Assembly (NCBI RefSeq): GCF_964340395.1
Contig: NC_135554.1
Span: 13,752,751 to 13,816,750, forward strand
Source of the DNA: Glandiceps talaboti
Taxonomy: Eukaryota; Hemichordata; Enteropneusta; Spengelidae
Reading direction: 5' to 3'
DNA length: 64,000 nt
The stretch's first letter is position 1, and every line of letters starts with the position of its first letter. The notes beneath the pieces were generated by a model. It saw only the letters and a program-made list of their open reading frames with translations, was not told the DNA's origin and did no database searches. Of the stretch, positions 31,777 through 44,829 are shown piece after piece. The position numbers were made by a program, and so were the translations under genes.

Positions 31777-32351
31777 TTAAAGGGACACAAACTGAATTTA
31801 TATATTTGGAATGTAATTTTTTTCTGCATACTAAAAGGTACTCACAGTATTCTACTTACTGATGTATACTTCACCATCACTTACACTTGACTGCACTCAA
31901 ACCTAGTATTAGGATATAGCCTATGGACGATCCGATGACGTAATTTATCATACGTATCAAAAATGTACAAAAACTCACTACTAATGCAATCAACCGTTCC
32001 TGACAAAAGCCAAAAGACAGCTGTAATGTCATGGAAGGTATGCATCGACATTAACATTAACATTATACTAGTTTAATAGAAGATTTTTTTAAGTATTTTC
32101 ACTTGAGTAAAAAGCTAAAAACTATGACGTCACTAAATGGGCGTGGCCTAGGTAGGACCGGAAATACCCGAAAACTCTCGAAGAAAATCCGACGGGAACT
32201 GACTGAAAAACTGTCATTTTAAGATGTTTGAAGACGCTTTTTTTAAAGTTTTAAAACCAGAATACGTTTCACGAACACGTCGTCTAGCAAAACAGCAATA
32301 GTGAATGTGAGCATTTTGAATCACCTTTAAACTCGGTTTGTGCCGCTTTAA
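31777..32351. mobile_element. TTAA-flanked MITE, long form
   Basis: TTAA at both ends with termini AGGGACACAAACTGAATTTA and (reverse complement of the right end) AGCGGCACAAACCGAGTTTA. Length is 575 bp. The left part matches the shorter member at 17787-18145. The right 220 bp (GGACCGGAAATACCCGAAAA and CATTTTGAATCACCTTTAAA) matches the outer arms of the foldback at 58868-61283. Likely a non-autonomous piggyBac-like family. Confidence 0.85.
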
Positions 32352-34060
32352 GTTAGACGATAACAGTTTCAGTAAATACACGCCAATGCATTAAATGGTA
32401 TTCCTAAAATAACTTTTATACGTGTATGATTCCAGGACAGATACAAAACAGACGAGACTGTCTGCCTACAGGCGCCTCTTTTCTTCTTCTTTTTTGAATC
32501 GTCAATGATGGCTTCAGGGTAAGTTCAGGATGCCTTTATATTCATACACCCACATCAGACTGTCGTCAGATCTACAAAGGTATATTATATTATTATATCG
32601 ACGCCAGAAGACCTTTTCACTGCCGCTCAGTGACAGATAAATAATATAAGATAGTGATAAGTAATAAGACAAGAGGGAAGTTGCTAATATGTGGTTGTTT
32701 CATTGCATTTATCAGGGGTTCGTTATTATTGAAGTCTAATTTCCGACCACTTCATCCAATTCTTAAAAGTAATAAATGATGACAGCTTTGTAATCAAAAT
32801 AAGTCACCAACGTACGTGTTCAGAACTTCAGACGAGTGTGTGCTCAGCCTTGTTAGTTCTTACAAGTGTGTGAGGAAATGAAACATTGGTTTACTTTTAA
32901 TTTCACAAATTTATTTTTGCTGGTCGACAATTAAAATCTATATTTACTCGGGATGAGCGAATATGTAAAAAGACAAACGTGCCTGGCTAAAATAAGTTAA
33001 TTAAACTAAACATCAAAGGATAGAAAATATGTAAACGAATGAAATGAACATTATACATATTAATATAAGACATAATGAAGTTTTAATTAATGTGGATTTA
33101 ATTAAAAGAAAACCAATGGTATGAACATAATCTGACACAATTGATAAAGGTACATATTAGCCAATTAAAGTCGGACTCTAAATATAAAAGCGAAATCAAG
33201 TTCATTCAAATCAATACCCCGTAACCACTGACAACTGGCCTGGTTTGGATGGGAATTCAGGTGTATAAGTGAACCTAAGAGATGAGAATACACTTGTATA
33301 ATGAATATCATTAAGTCATCACCACAAAAGGTGTTGTGGTATTAGTAGGCCTGAATTACGCTTCGGTGCATTTCCCGTACGTACATTGTTCTGAACTAAA
33401 TTTGTATATCAATCGAATTTAAGCCAATAACAGATTCTGAAGAAGAAAGGGGATTCAAATGTCGATTATTACGAGTTAGTAATGTTGAAATATTGTCTAC
33501 ACCTGAAGGGTTGATATAATTAATGTCTCTTAGACTATAACAACTAACATCATACTTTATAATACTTGCGTGTGTAATACCTAAAATCGCGGCACCGTTC
33601 GGAAAGAAATATACATTACCGTGAACTATTGACATGGTTAGCTCTCATTTAAAGTAATTACTCGTGGAAATGTAACATTAATGGTAAATTTCAGATTCTA
33701 TTAATCTTAATTATAGAACAAATTTGTCACGGTCAATTGACTCTAAAGTGATATTATTGTTGTTACTGGATATATCAGTCACGATATATCGATGTTTCGT
33801 GAACGTTTTTCTTCCAACTACGCATGCGTATGTAACCTTACGTAACGAAGCCGTAAAGATAATTTAGACTTCTATTTCAATTTAGATAAAAATAGATTTG
33901 ATAAAACAGTTTTGATGAACCCAATTTCCGTACAAATTAAGATGTGAATATAGGTGAAACTAAACTAGCTGTAGCCCGTCTACTGAATTTAGTGTAAGTG
34001 TCACCACTACACTCTTTCACGCTCTTGATTTTCTATTTTTCTATTTACTTTTTTATTTGT
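32352..34060. other. Gene-poor stretch
   Basis: No gene recognised. AGG/GTAAGT near 32518 preceded by ATGATGGCTTC could be a first coding exon with a strong donor, but nothing follows it that I can support. Confidence 0.35.
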
Positions 34061-34062
34061 TG

Positions 34063-34122
34063 TTGTCGTCGTCGTCGTCGTTTTGTTTGTTTGTTTGTTT
34101 GTTGGTTTGTTTGTTTGTTTGG
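34063..34122. repeat. (GTC)n then (GTTT)n microsatellite
   Basis: Five GTC units are followed by about eleven GTTT-type units. Confidence 0.9.
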
Positions 34123-34499
34123 GAGGTATTGTCTCCAGAAATAATGAATAGACATCGACAGGGCTATTAGCTAACTAACATCCATGATGGCCTTTGAAGT
34201 GAAATATATATCTCATGTCTAAACAAAATCTACTAAAAACTATCCATATATTGTTGTTATCAAGTTTTGCCAAGCATGAGATTAATTTTCAAGCGAGCCT
34301 ACTCTTTCTGTTTCATTCAATGGATGTTGGATGTAAAACTTGATTTCACCATTCTGTGGCTTCCAGACATCTACCATATTGCAATCACTTTTATTGATTT
34401 AGTCATTCACAAATATTACCCTTGGAAGTCTTTTTTTTCTAATTTGATATTTAAAAGTATCCAAAAGTATATCACATCATTGTTTGTTCATTAGATTTT

Positions 34500-36700
34500 T
34501 TCCATACACGTCAATATTTTTTTACATCAAAGTGCCGACTGTTTCAGTTGTATTTCCTAAGTCTGTTTGTTATAGCGTGATATTCCATATATTCCATATG
34601 AAATAGCATATTTGATAAATGTACTTTGACCTTTTGATTTAATTTCGTTGTCAAAATCGATCAAATACGCAATATATTTGACAACATTAATGTCGATGTC
34701 AGAATATTAATATGTTACTGACAATTTCTTGTTAGCGTTCGATGCAGTTTTTAATAAACAGTAGCCCCATCTCCACGGCACTAAAAATCCTATATATGTA
34801 CTACCGCACACACGCAACCACTTCATAAAAATACAAATTAAATTTTAAAAAAAATAACAGTACACACTTCAAACAGTGAACTTTGATCGATCTTGTTCTG
34901 TATTTGGTAAAATCTAAATTTTACAGTACTGTGGAAGGTTGTAACTAATTTGAGAGACTAAGGGCGGACGGAATCGTCTTTTTCGCAACTGTATTTACAC
35001 ATATTATTCATATCTACAAGTCGAGCAGTAGAACAGTGGCACTTTCATTAGAAATTTCGACTCGGTCTGAAACGTTCTGTAATTCTGGAGCAATAATGTC
35101 ATGTAAATTAGAAAACCGCGTTATAGATGTCTTCCGTAGTGATAAAATGTCTTCCCCCACGAAGTCAAGGTGGAAAATAAGAACTATAAATATTAAAAAC
35201 CACGCACTTGAAATTCCACTATTCAACTGTAAATTTCAAATTGAATACAAAACTCGACATTTTTGGCCTGAAATTACTCCTAACAATTGTATGCGTTAAC
35301 AATGCAGGATTGTCAATATTGTTGTCATGGTGTTAATTTGACAGTATGCGTTTCATATGGACTTTGCTAGGTAAACAACAGTCCATTCTCTCTCTATTTG
35401 CCTGTACACGAATACTGAATTCCTGTGACGAAAACCCTGAATAACTCCTGTTGATTACAATGCCAGTGTACACTTTATAAAATTCTTTCAACATGTCAAT
35501 TAGATTTGCTTATACAAAGTACCCCTAAACGGTGAGTGTGTTGTCTTTGCATCGCTTCAAGAGGTCACCTTGCCTACAACGCGACGTTGTTCCGTTCCGA
35601 ATACATTACATTCCCCGAGGAATTTTACGTTTGTGCCACGGATATAAAATGTACAAAATTCTGATGTTAACTTTGTTCAAGAAATCGCAAACAATTCTCA
35701 GTTAAAAATCAAGAAATTTTCAGGACTGACCGTACATGTTTTTTTTTAAATATAGAGATTAAAGTGATATAAAAATTAAGCTGTTTTAGAATCAGTGTGG
35801 CAGTCGCATATTATAACTCTCTGAATATATATAGGATAATGTCGATTTTCATCTTGTAAAAAAGATGGTAAACTCCCAATTTATAATTTGAATGGGAATC
35901 AAGCTTTCACATGGAAAGTATGCAGGTATTTATTTGAAGAACTTTGATTTTCAGGGAAGTTGGTCCCCGGGGTACACGTACTTCACTTCTACCTGATGAA
36001 GTACGAAATACGTTGTAATTTGTACAGTCAGTGACTTACATGTATTTATATACATAGCCATGACATGGATCACGGTCCTGACAAACTCCAAGGTACATTT
36101 CCAGTGAAACATAAAGGAGAGGGGTCCGGAATAGAAATTCCAAAAAGTGTAATTTTGCATAAATTGAACTGAAGAAGCAAAAATGGTAAATTACGCATTT
36201 AATCCAAGACTAATCAACCAAACTTCATATGCACAGATTCACCTATACTTAAATTTATTCCGGTTAATAACATAACTATGGAAAGAGTATATGCACCACG
36301 TCAACGTGAAATCGAGATGTGACATCATTTTTCCGAAGGTCAAGTTGTAGTTTTGGCGAATCTGAACTTCGGGGTACGGTACGGTACTATCTATAATATC
36401 GTTTCAACGAGATGATCACAGTATAAAGTGTAAATTTTATATCAACGTGTGTGTCAGAGTCGTGTGGCGGGTTTGTGAAAGCAGACTATAAACGTATGTA
36501 AACATTGTTTTCTTTAGCATAGCATTAGAGAATTGTTAGCTACCAATAGATGTCACACAGCAGGTGACGTATGTCATGGTTAATTAAACATGAAGGATAC
36601 TGACAGTATCATTCTACCAAGGTTTTATTTAACCTTTAACCTTTGCGAGGCAACGAAATTGACTGTTACTTTCACCTATATTACAGGTCTATATTTTAGG
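34500..36700. other. Gene-poor stretch with one doubtful minus-strand exon
   Basis: Minus strand 35226 to 35014 is an open frame preceded by an acceptor-like TTTACAG and begins with a strongly hydrophobic segment (WFLIFIVLIFHLDF) followed by an ordinary hydrophilic segment. It could be a membrane-anchor exon, but no family is recognised and no starting ATG lies in the frame. Confidence 0.25.
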
Positions 36701-37241
36701 CCAAAACTGGCGGCAAGCATACTTTGCATAATCACAGTTTCCCTAGTATAATTAGTATCCTGGTATCTGATACACCCTCCGTTTCCGGTTTACATGGATT
36801 TGTGAAGTGATCGCCAACTTGACACTTTCCGGGTGAACACCCGAGACATCCCATACACGGACATGTCCCCGATACATGCATTACTCCTCTATGTTTATAA
36901 GTTATGGTGAGTTTAACGGGGGGCATGTTATGAACAGGAAAAGTATGTTGCCATGGTGACATACATACCAAAAAGAAATTACGGTGTAGCGAAAATCATA
37001 CATTTCTGGAGAGAAATTATAAAATTGTCATTCGGCTTCAACGGTATCCAGGTAGGGTGAATCTCACATCAGTCTCTACGAAGACACTACGTACATTGCT
37101 ATTTTTTTTTTGAAAATACACAATTTTAAGTTATGATTCGTTTCTACATCTTATAATATTGCTAAATGTAGTTTACAAATATTAACAAATCAGATGGCGA
37201 AGAGTGAAGATATAGAAGCGATTGCTTCGAGTTTTAAAAGG

Positions 37242-37904
37242 TTACTCTGCGTACACGCCATACACCGTTGCTACACAAAACAGGGACGTGTTTCTATAGT
37301 CACAGGATACAAAAGTGTCTGAGCTAGTGTCCCAAACAGCCCGGCTGGCAATACTGATTCCCTGACGTTCTGTTTCCCCAATGTTGACGACCACAATAAT
37401 TTTATAACGGTCTATGTTTAAGCTCTTAATCCAGTCCTTAATCTCGTCAGATAACAGTCGACACAATATAGCAGATCTCTTCGGGTCATATCTCGTTCCG
37501 TCCAAACGGCTTTCAAGTAGGTTTGTCATCATGTGTTCAATCTGTGGTTCGTAGTATGTAAACGGTTTATCAGGCTCAAGTTTGTAGGTGGGTTGCATGG
37601 TTGCACGGGTGACAGTCGTAGACTTGGCCCTGGGTCGATCGCTGAATGACAACCAGCTGGACCCTCTTAACTGTTTCGCCTTTGATCTCAGTCTCAGGTT
37701 CCTCGTCAATCGCTTCGCTGCTAAAAGTCCCCGTAAGCCAAGTCCGGGCAAAGGGGTTGCCGACGAATTCATCGGTACTAACTTTCCGTCGGCTGAACTT
37801 TTATCGCTAAAGTCCCTTTTCGTCGTCGACAGCGACGATGCCGTGCCCGTGCTCGTCATCGATAATTTCCGTTCGGAAGTGGACGTTTTCCGCATCGCGT
37901 TCAT
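37242..37904 (-). CDS. Tctex1 domain-containing protein (dynein light chain Tctex-type family), intronless
   Basis: Encodes 220 residues. Positions 1-105 are a basic, Ser/Thr-rich, probably disordered extension. Positions 106-220 are a complete Tctex1 domain: YKLEPDKPF, then the helical segment MMTNLLESRL and LLSDEIKDWIKSL, then strands RYKIIVVVNIGE, GISIASRAVWD, SDTFVS and the terminal LFCVATVYGVYAE. Tctex-type light chains dimerise and bind dynein intermediate chain or axonemal cargo. The long N-terminal extension and single coding exon recall the TCTEX1D1/TCTEX1D4 (DYNLT5/DYNLT4) branch rather than the roughly 113-residue DYNLT1/3 core proteins. The frame stays open for over 100 nt upstream of the chosen ATG without another Met, so a 5' extension or upstream exon cannot be excluded. 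Family assignment is firm; the exact orthologue is not. Confidence 0.9.
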   Translation of the reverse strand: MNAMRKTSTSERKLSMTSTGTASSLSTTKRDFSDKSSADGKLVPMNSSATPLPGLGLRGLLAAKRLTRNLRLRSKAKQLRGSSWLSFSDRPRAKSTTVTRATMQPTYKLEPDKPFTYYEPQIEHMMTNLLESRLDGTRYDPKRSAILCRLLSDEIKDWIKSLNIDRYKIIVVVNIGETERQGISIASRAVWDTSSDTFVSCDYRNTSLFCVATVYGVYAE

Positions 37905-38383
37905 TATGATAGTAACACTCCAGACAATATCACCGATAACGGTAACTGCAGAATAAAAACGTTGGCTTGCAGGACAGTCTGTCTTATACCGATTTAACGT
38001 TACTGAGAAATGATCACCGCCCCAGTCGTGTACGTTTTTATATGAAAGGAAAGCACATAAGGTAAATAGTGCGTTTGTATGTCAATTACTCTCACTAAGA
38101 ACTCGGGTAGAGTCACCTCACTACAAACTGTCCGCCCAGTTACATCGGTGGGTTATTGTTGGAACAACTGACTACAACTTGCCTTTTACGGTCTTTGGTT
38201 CTGAAAAAAAAGAGCGAGAGAAATTACAATTGTTAAAATCAGATCAAATGTTATCGCTCACAATGTGCTGTACCAGTTCCAACTCAACGCGTGTGACCTG
38301 TACATGATGTGTGACGTGAATTGATGATTCCTTAGTCTATAAATTATTCCGATTTTGAAGACAATTAGTTGTCAGTGAAAAGT

Positions 38384-38632
38384 TAGTATGTATGTATGTA
38401 TGTATGTATGTATGTATGTATGTATGTATGTATGTATGTATGTACGCACGCACGCACAGCGGCACAGGTGCAGTTGGTACACAGGTTGCCATGTAGGTAG
38501 GTAGGTAGGTAGGTAGGTAGGTGGGTAGGTGGGTAAGTGGGTGGGTGGGTAGGTAGGTAGGTAGGTAGGTAGGTTGGTTTGTTGGTTGGTTGGTTGGTTG
38601 GTTGGTTGGTTGGTAGGTTGGTTGGTCGGTTG
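38384..38632. repeat. Compound (TATG)n, (GTAG)n and (GGTT)n microsatellite
   Basis: TATG units at about 38387-38443, then a (CGCA)-containing spacer, then GTAG/GTGG units at 38491-38570 and GTTG units to 38632. Pro-Thr-rich minus frames are artefacts. Confidence 0.95.
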
Positions 38633-38992
38633 ATAGTAAAAATCGTCAATACCTGACAAGTATGAACTGAGAATCCAGAATAATCGTCTCGTCGTCAAGA
38701 GTACAACCACGATATCGTTGTAACAGTTCAGACCATTTGATTTGTTCGTCAAAACACATCATTAGACTCCCTATATCAAACTTAGCCTTGCTATTCACTA
38801 GGGGCAGCATTATAAGTTTAGTTAATCATTATGAAAGCATACATCGATCCGTTATCATTTTATGCACTCCAGTGATGACATCCATTGTCTCGTTGTCATG
38901 GCAACCCTGGAGATAACAGGAATGATCATGGCAAGGAAGACGTCGATTTGTCTTCCAGAAAGTCAATTATATAAAGTTGACGACATCCTAAC

Positions 38993-39224
38993 AGGTTCAT
39001 TTTAGTTCAGTTGCCAAGGCAACATATATGTACCGTTGACGATGTGCCACTACTATACCTTCAAGCGTACATGCATATACGGAACTTCGGATAACTACTT
39101 CGTTTATACTCATTGTTCTGTATATCGGTGTCGATCGAAACTAACTCATGTATGTTTCAAATGCCTTAACCCTTGGTTGAAAACCATGGTGAAATATACA
39201 TCGAAATCGACAACTTTCCCTTAA
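38993..39224 (+). CDS. Doubtful Cys-rich terminal exon
   Basis: After an acceptor-like TTTTAGTTCAG the frame TGCCAAGGCAAC... stays open to TAA. It reads CQGNIYVPLTMCHYYTFKRT, then seven further residue blocks with Cys at regular intervals (TC, HC, RC, VC, KC), eight Cys in about 75 residues. This could be the last exon of a secreted disulfide-rich protein, but no upstream exon or family is recognised. Treat as a hypothesis. Confidence 0.22.
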
Positions 39225-40065
39225 TGATGAGTACACAGAATAAATAATAAGTAATGTGCGAATCTATAGGAAATCGATTACATGTATTGAGTTCTTGGCT
39301 TCAAATCTATCGTCGAGTTCTTCTCGCATGTCACGCTCCATTTTGTAATACCGTTCAAGGCAGTTAGATATTTAAGTGAAACCGACACCTTCTAATTTGA
39401 ATATTGAGAGTATTTTGAGCTGAGTGATGGATGAACTAGTCAACTTCATCAATATTACGTACTTATATATAATTTGCTTTTTTTTAAATAGCCGTAATTA
39501 AAGTTTTAGACAATTTCACACTTTCAGGAATGTTCTTAGGTAGATTGTAACGAGCTTAAATCTGCCATGATGAGAGTAGACATGGCGACATGTGAACTTT
39601 GACTTTTTGCCCTGTATATCATTCATTATGTTATCGGCATAGTTTAATCTCAAGGGTTCTACTACACAATTTTACTCATATTTTATTGATTAACACATAT
39701 ATAACTGTCTACTTAGTTATAATTAAATTAGTTATAATGCCATATCTCCTTGCTGTTTTACACTGTACTGTGAGTTAATAGTGTCATTAAACCTCATAAT
39801 ACCTTTTTTGTGTGTTTATATTTTGGGGGTTTTTTTGGTCATTTTTGACCTAATATTACCATTTTTCTTTTTAGCCCCTGCAAACACACGATGATTGAAT
39901 TGAACTGTGCCCTTTATTTTGCTTTATTACGAAAATGCGACGTGGCCGTAAGTTATTGAATGGAATAGTACTAGATTGTGTTTTGACATGCTGGAGTTGA
40001 ATTAGAGAATAATTTAGGTTAACATTTCAGCATTACGCCATATGGTCATTATGTGGTTATAAGCT

Positions 40066-40148
40066 ACATACATACATACATACATACATACATACATACA
40101 TACATACATACATACATACATACATACATACATACATACATACATACA
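40066..40148. repeat. (CATA)n microsatellite
   Basis: About 20 CATA units, followed by a (CGCA)n patch at about 40168-40200. Confidence 0.96.
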
Positions 40149-40289
40149 CACATGCACATGGACGTACGCGCATGCACACGCACGCACGCACGCACGCAAG
40201 CAAAAGTGTATATGCAATGTATGTGGATGTGTAAGCAATACAACTTTACATCAAATCACAATTTATGTATTTGTGACATTTATACGTAA

Positions 40290-41400
40290 TAAAATATAAA
40301 GACCGTACAAGTGTTACCATGGCAACTTCTAAACATGGCCTAAATGTTTAAAACACTGCGTTATGACTCTAGTACCCGTAAAATATGGAACATTTTCCGC
40401 AGATCAGATAGATTTAGCATTTGGCATTTTCTAATTTGCCACAGGTGGTTAAGTTCGTGATGATAGGCGGCTTATGGTATCAGGTTTGCCTACGATGCTT
40501 TATGATGTTGTTTACCTGAACCAACCAGACTCGTTATTGCGATCTGCCACGTGTCCAATAATGATTTCCATGTTTCTATTCATTACTCTAGATCTCTCGG
40601 TATAGTATCTACGGCAAATCTTTTAGTCCACGATCGATATACAAATAATACCTCGATATATAGCAAATGGTCTTTGCTATTTTCTACGCCACTGTGAGAT
40701 AAGACATCACAGATAGAGAGTCGTCTGATAAATACCAATATAAATTAGCGAAATACAAAATGAACAAAAAATGAAAATAGTGGAATAATTGTCGACATTT
40801 GATAAACATACCGGTAAATCTCCATTGCGTCATCAAAATATTTAATGCAATGAAAATATCAAATTAAAATTTCAATAATTGTATCAGGTATCAGCATAAA
40901 TGAATGTTTAAAACTGAAAATATTAATTCAATTGCGTTGTATGTTGTCATTAACTATTGTTATTCTCCGAAAAAATAGTGTGTCCTGTGTTAGTTAACTA
41001 GGACAGCTTTCCTGTACTATAGATGTCGTAACCATACAAATGATATTTCAAATGAATGCGATTTTAGCGAATGTTTCATTCATCGAGCTGGGGTTTAATT
41101 TCTGATAAAATATGTACACAAACAATATAAAACTCTAGCATGTATAGGTGACGATGTACAAATGAACGGTACGCACACATATACATACACATACACTACT
41201 TACCGACAACACCAGAACTGAGTTGATGTTAATACGGATGTATGGTAAACAAACACGCAAAATGCTAGATTGATTGCTGCAATGGAAATCTATACATTAC
41301 AGGCCTTTCATCAAAATATGAATAGCGACCGACCACCTGTTACAATATGTAGACTGCCACCAACGTTCACTCCTGACACTAAGTGACAATGACATAAACA
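40290..41400. other. Gene-poor stretch
   Basis: No exon, RNA gene or repeat recognised. Confidence 0.4.
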
Positions 41401-41439
41401 TTATGAAATGAAACAAATCGGTTTTTTTATTTCTACAAA

Positions 41440-41685
41440 TGTCTATCTTTTCTTTCTTTCTATTTTTCTTTCTTTCCTTTGGTCTCTCGCTCCTTGCTCT
41501 TGCGCTCTATCTTCCTGTTTCTGTCTCTGCCTGTCTGTCTCTGGTTCTGTCTCTCTGTTTATTGTCTGTCAATCCGTCGCTCGTTCTCTGTCACAATCTC
41601 TTCCCTCTCTCCCTTTTCCCCCTCCCCTCTTTCCCTCTTTCCCCTCTATGTCCTTATATATATATATAAGGACATAGTAATAATA

Positions 41686-41745
<60 letters not shown>

Positions 41746-41752
41746 GTCTCTG

Positions 41753-41784
<32 letters not shown>

Positions 41785-41790
41785 TCATCA
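41440..41790. repeat. Polypyrimidine tract with (TA)n core
   Basis: CTTT/CTCT-rich sequence leads into (TA)n at about 41688-41743 and (CT)n at 41744-41785. TATATATATATATAAGGACATA just before it is partly palindromic with the preceding TATGTCCTTATATATA. Confidence 0.9.
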
Positions 41791-42764
41791 ATTTGTGTAC
41801 GACGTTCATCTGTATGAAAACAGTCGACGAATAATTGTAAGCTATGACAAATAGAAATTCACCCTATGCGACAAATTTGACAAAAAACGTCGATTTCCTT
41901 ATATCAAGTACACCTTGTATGTTCTCATAACAAGTGAAACAAATATATTCTGTTGAGTATCAGTTAGGCATTATGCTCAACATGAACTTGCCTGAAAGCG
42001 GAAATAAAGTATATAGGTCCCAGAAAACTAATCGCGTCGAATACAAAGTTCCAGGGACCGGTGGTCGTACAAGTGTAAGTCGGTCCTCGTCTGAAAAAAC
42101 AAAATAATTGTATAGCTATAAGACTTATGTCATACCTATAATAATACTTTATTTTAAAAATATACAACTGAAACTAAAAAAAATGAGCGAACAACAAAAT
42201 ACATTTGTAAAAGAGCAGACGTGGAAATGAGGACAAAAATAGTTGACAAAACAACAAATCGAGTTTGACCTCACTCAATGATGAAAATTAGAGAATATAT
42301 ACAAATTTACAGCAAGACACAGAAATGGGTCGGTGTACCTGTGCGTACTAATAGATTAACTCAACTGTATGCATGGTTACATTCGTTAAACCCAACACCA
42401 ACCCCAACCAGTCCCACAGATTCTGTATTGAGATGCGGAAAGCATTTGGTATCACCATAATTAGTTACCTCGACAGTTGAAGGGTTGAGATTTGTTCACA
42501 CATACTAACATACTCACTTCAAAACAAATAACGTCATAACGTGTATATATAGCACTAGTAATAATAGTAGTACATGTATATAGATCGTTAAAAGCTTGGT
42601 CGGGTCGTCAGTTTGAGGGCGCTGTTGGTTTTGCTTCTGCTCAGCTCACTCTGCGTACCGGCCGTGTCAACCATCTCTCCCGTTGAGATATCCTTCTTGT
42701 CCAAAACTGAGAAGTTATTACAAAATGGTTAACTTTAACTATTTGAAGTTGAATAACAAAATAT

Positions 42765-42880
42765 GAAATCTATACGCTGGTCGTTCTGCGTCACGACAAC
42801 GGGCATCTATGTCACAACAACGGGTGTCTACGTCACTGGTTCTGCTGTGTTCGAAATATGAGTCAAAACGTTGAAAATTG
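42765..42880. repeat. TCTACGTCACGACAACG direct repeat, copy 1
   Basis: CTGGTCGTTCTGCGTCACGA, two further GTCA(C/T)...CAACGGG blocks and TTCGAAATATGAGTCAAAAC recur at 44618-44715. No coding content. Confidence 0.7.
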
Positions 42881-42954
42881 CTATTACTTTTCCCGATTTT
42901 TCTTTGATATTACTGGCACTGGTATAATTATGTTATTCTCCAATATTTGTCTTT

Positions 42955-43075
42955 TCTTTTTCTTTCGGAAAATACTCGACCTAAGGGTTGTCATTACTCG
43001 TCTAGCGACTCGGAGTAACAAAGGCCCCTTGGGTCACTCGTATGTTCCTTGGCTGAACGAAGAACAAATATATGG
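42955..43075. repeat. Dispersed TGTCACTCATA repeat, copy 2
   Basis: GGAAAATACTCG, CATTACTCGTC, GGAGTAACAAAGGCCCCTTG and GGTCACTCGTATG match the block order at 10500-10605. Confidence 0.5.
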
Positions 43076-43671
43076 GGAATAGCATTCTAATTGTCGTCAT
43101 GCTAAGTCTGTGAATAAATTCTACATAGCATTTCATGATTACATAAACCAAATACTAGTGTTAGAAATGACACCCTCTCAGATTAGAAGAAGTTAATCTG
43201 GTGTAGAATTCGTCTAATCGACATTATCAGATATCAGACACACTTTTAATTACCGGTTTGTCATCGTTACCTGCTAACATTAATAAAAGAGGAACATTTT
43301 AAAAAATAAAACTGGTCCATTTTTAGGAATAATTATTCCATTAGGTTAGGAAATACGACTCAAAGCGGCGGATCATATCAAAAACTTAATTTCCGGAGAT
43401 TGCTTTTATAGAGTTTACTGAGAAGTGTCAATACCAGCATAATATTATTTTCATCAATTATTTAGGGACAAAACTTAAGGTAAGATTCTCATCTATTTAT
43501 TGATCCGTGCAATTCTTGTAACTGATAATTGGCAAACTTCCATGTGCAGTGTAAATATTTCTATATGGTGTATTTTTTATTGTCCGCATTGGATATTCAA
43601 AACATACATTTCGAAAAGTGACACGTCTTTCTCTCTCTGTCATTTGTCTCTCTGTCTCTTTCTTTGTCTGT

Positions 43672-43853
<182 letters not shown>

Positions 43854-44000
43854 ACTGCCTATCAACTGTTGCTACTAAAAATTCATTGGAACATGTACAG
43901 AACTTATCAGCCAAGTTATAACTGCGTTTGTCCTTTTTGAACTTTCATGCTTTCAAATCTCATGTTTAAACAATTATGACTGTCTCTCTCATTATCCCAG

Positions 44001-44140
44001 ATACACAACCACTTCATGCATTTGAAAAGAAAGAGTTGATGGTTACAAGTAGACCAGTCAAAATTCCAAGAATTTGTGGCAAAATGAAGGCGACAGTACA
44101 TAATACCAGCCTTTCGTTTTGGCCATTCCCAAGCTGGTAG
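44001..44140 (+). CDS. Candidate C-terminal exon of a small peptide, possibly related to the 50-52 kb family
   Basis: Follows CTCTCTCATTATCCCAG and, if entered in phase 1, reads 45 residues to TAG. The central part (EKKELMVTSRPVKIPRICGK) loosely resembles the [15 protein letters not shown] tail of the exon at 51802: same entry phase, lysine cluster, then P-x-x-I-P-R-I or P-P-P-R-I. As there, a long CT tract lies upstream. No signal-peptide exon was found upstream, and the C-terminal extension (SLSFWPFPSW) has no counterpart, so this may be chance. Confidence 0.25.
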
Positions 44141-44217
44141 GACCGACAACAACCATAGCTAGTCACGTTAGAATGTCAGTACACTTATCATACGTATTAT
44201 TTTGTCACCTGCATTAA

Positions 44218-44371
44218 TCTCTTCTTTTCGGGGGTACTCCGATCCACTGGTGTTTGGAAGTAGAACGAGAGAATAAAGCCGAAGTCACTGTAGACTATTC
44301 ACCTGTACACCCAGACAACGCTGGACCTGTGTACTCGTTGGATGAATTTACAAAAATGACTGAATCAGGTA
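44218..44371 (+). CDS. Open exon-like segment of unknown family
   Basis: The frame reads GGTPIHWCLEVERENKAEVT, VDYSPVHPDNAGPVYSLDEF, TKMTES and ends at a donor-like CAG/GTACAC. Composition is protein-like, but the upstream boundary lacks an AG acceptor (the sequence is TTTTCGGGGG). I do not recognise it. It may be a remnant, a sequencing error at the acceptor, or chance. Confidence 0.22.
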
Positions 44372-44617
44372 CACACGTTGGTTTACTTTCAATTAACTCG
44401 CCCGTCATAAGGGATGATCGTTCATAGTAACATCAACTACTACGATAATTATATTTCTTATTAACTATTTTAAATGTTTATTGTCATTTCAATTTTCCTA
44501 TGCATTTTCTAAAGGTCTCTCTCTAACGACCCCATAGTTCAATTTATCACGTCAATTTTGATGCCAATAAATTTTCTTAGACAAAGCACGAGCTTTTTAG
44601 AACAACAATATGGAAAA

Positions 44618-44715
44618 CATTCTCTGGTCGTTCTACATCACGACAACGCGCGTGTCTACGTCACGACAACGCATGTCTACGTCACTGATTTGTTCGAAAT
44701 ATGAGTCAAAACGTT
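44618..44715. repeat. TCTACGTCACGACAACG direct repeat, copy 2
   Basis: CTGGTCGTTCTACATCACGA through TTCGAAATATGAGTCAAAAC matches 42765-42880 in order and orientation, about 1.85 kb apart. Confidence 0.7.
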
Positions 44716-44829
44716 CGGCTAAGTTCTTTCCTATCATTTAGTCTTTATCTCCACGTTAAAGTAGACTGCACCTATATGAGACTAATTTCTAAAAGTCTAA
44801 GTTCTTCAAATCTCCAAATTGTGTCGTAT

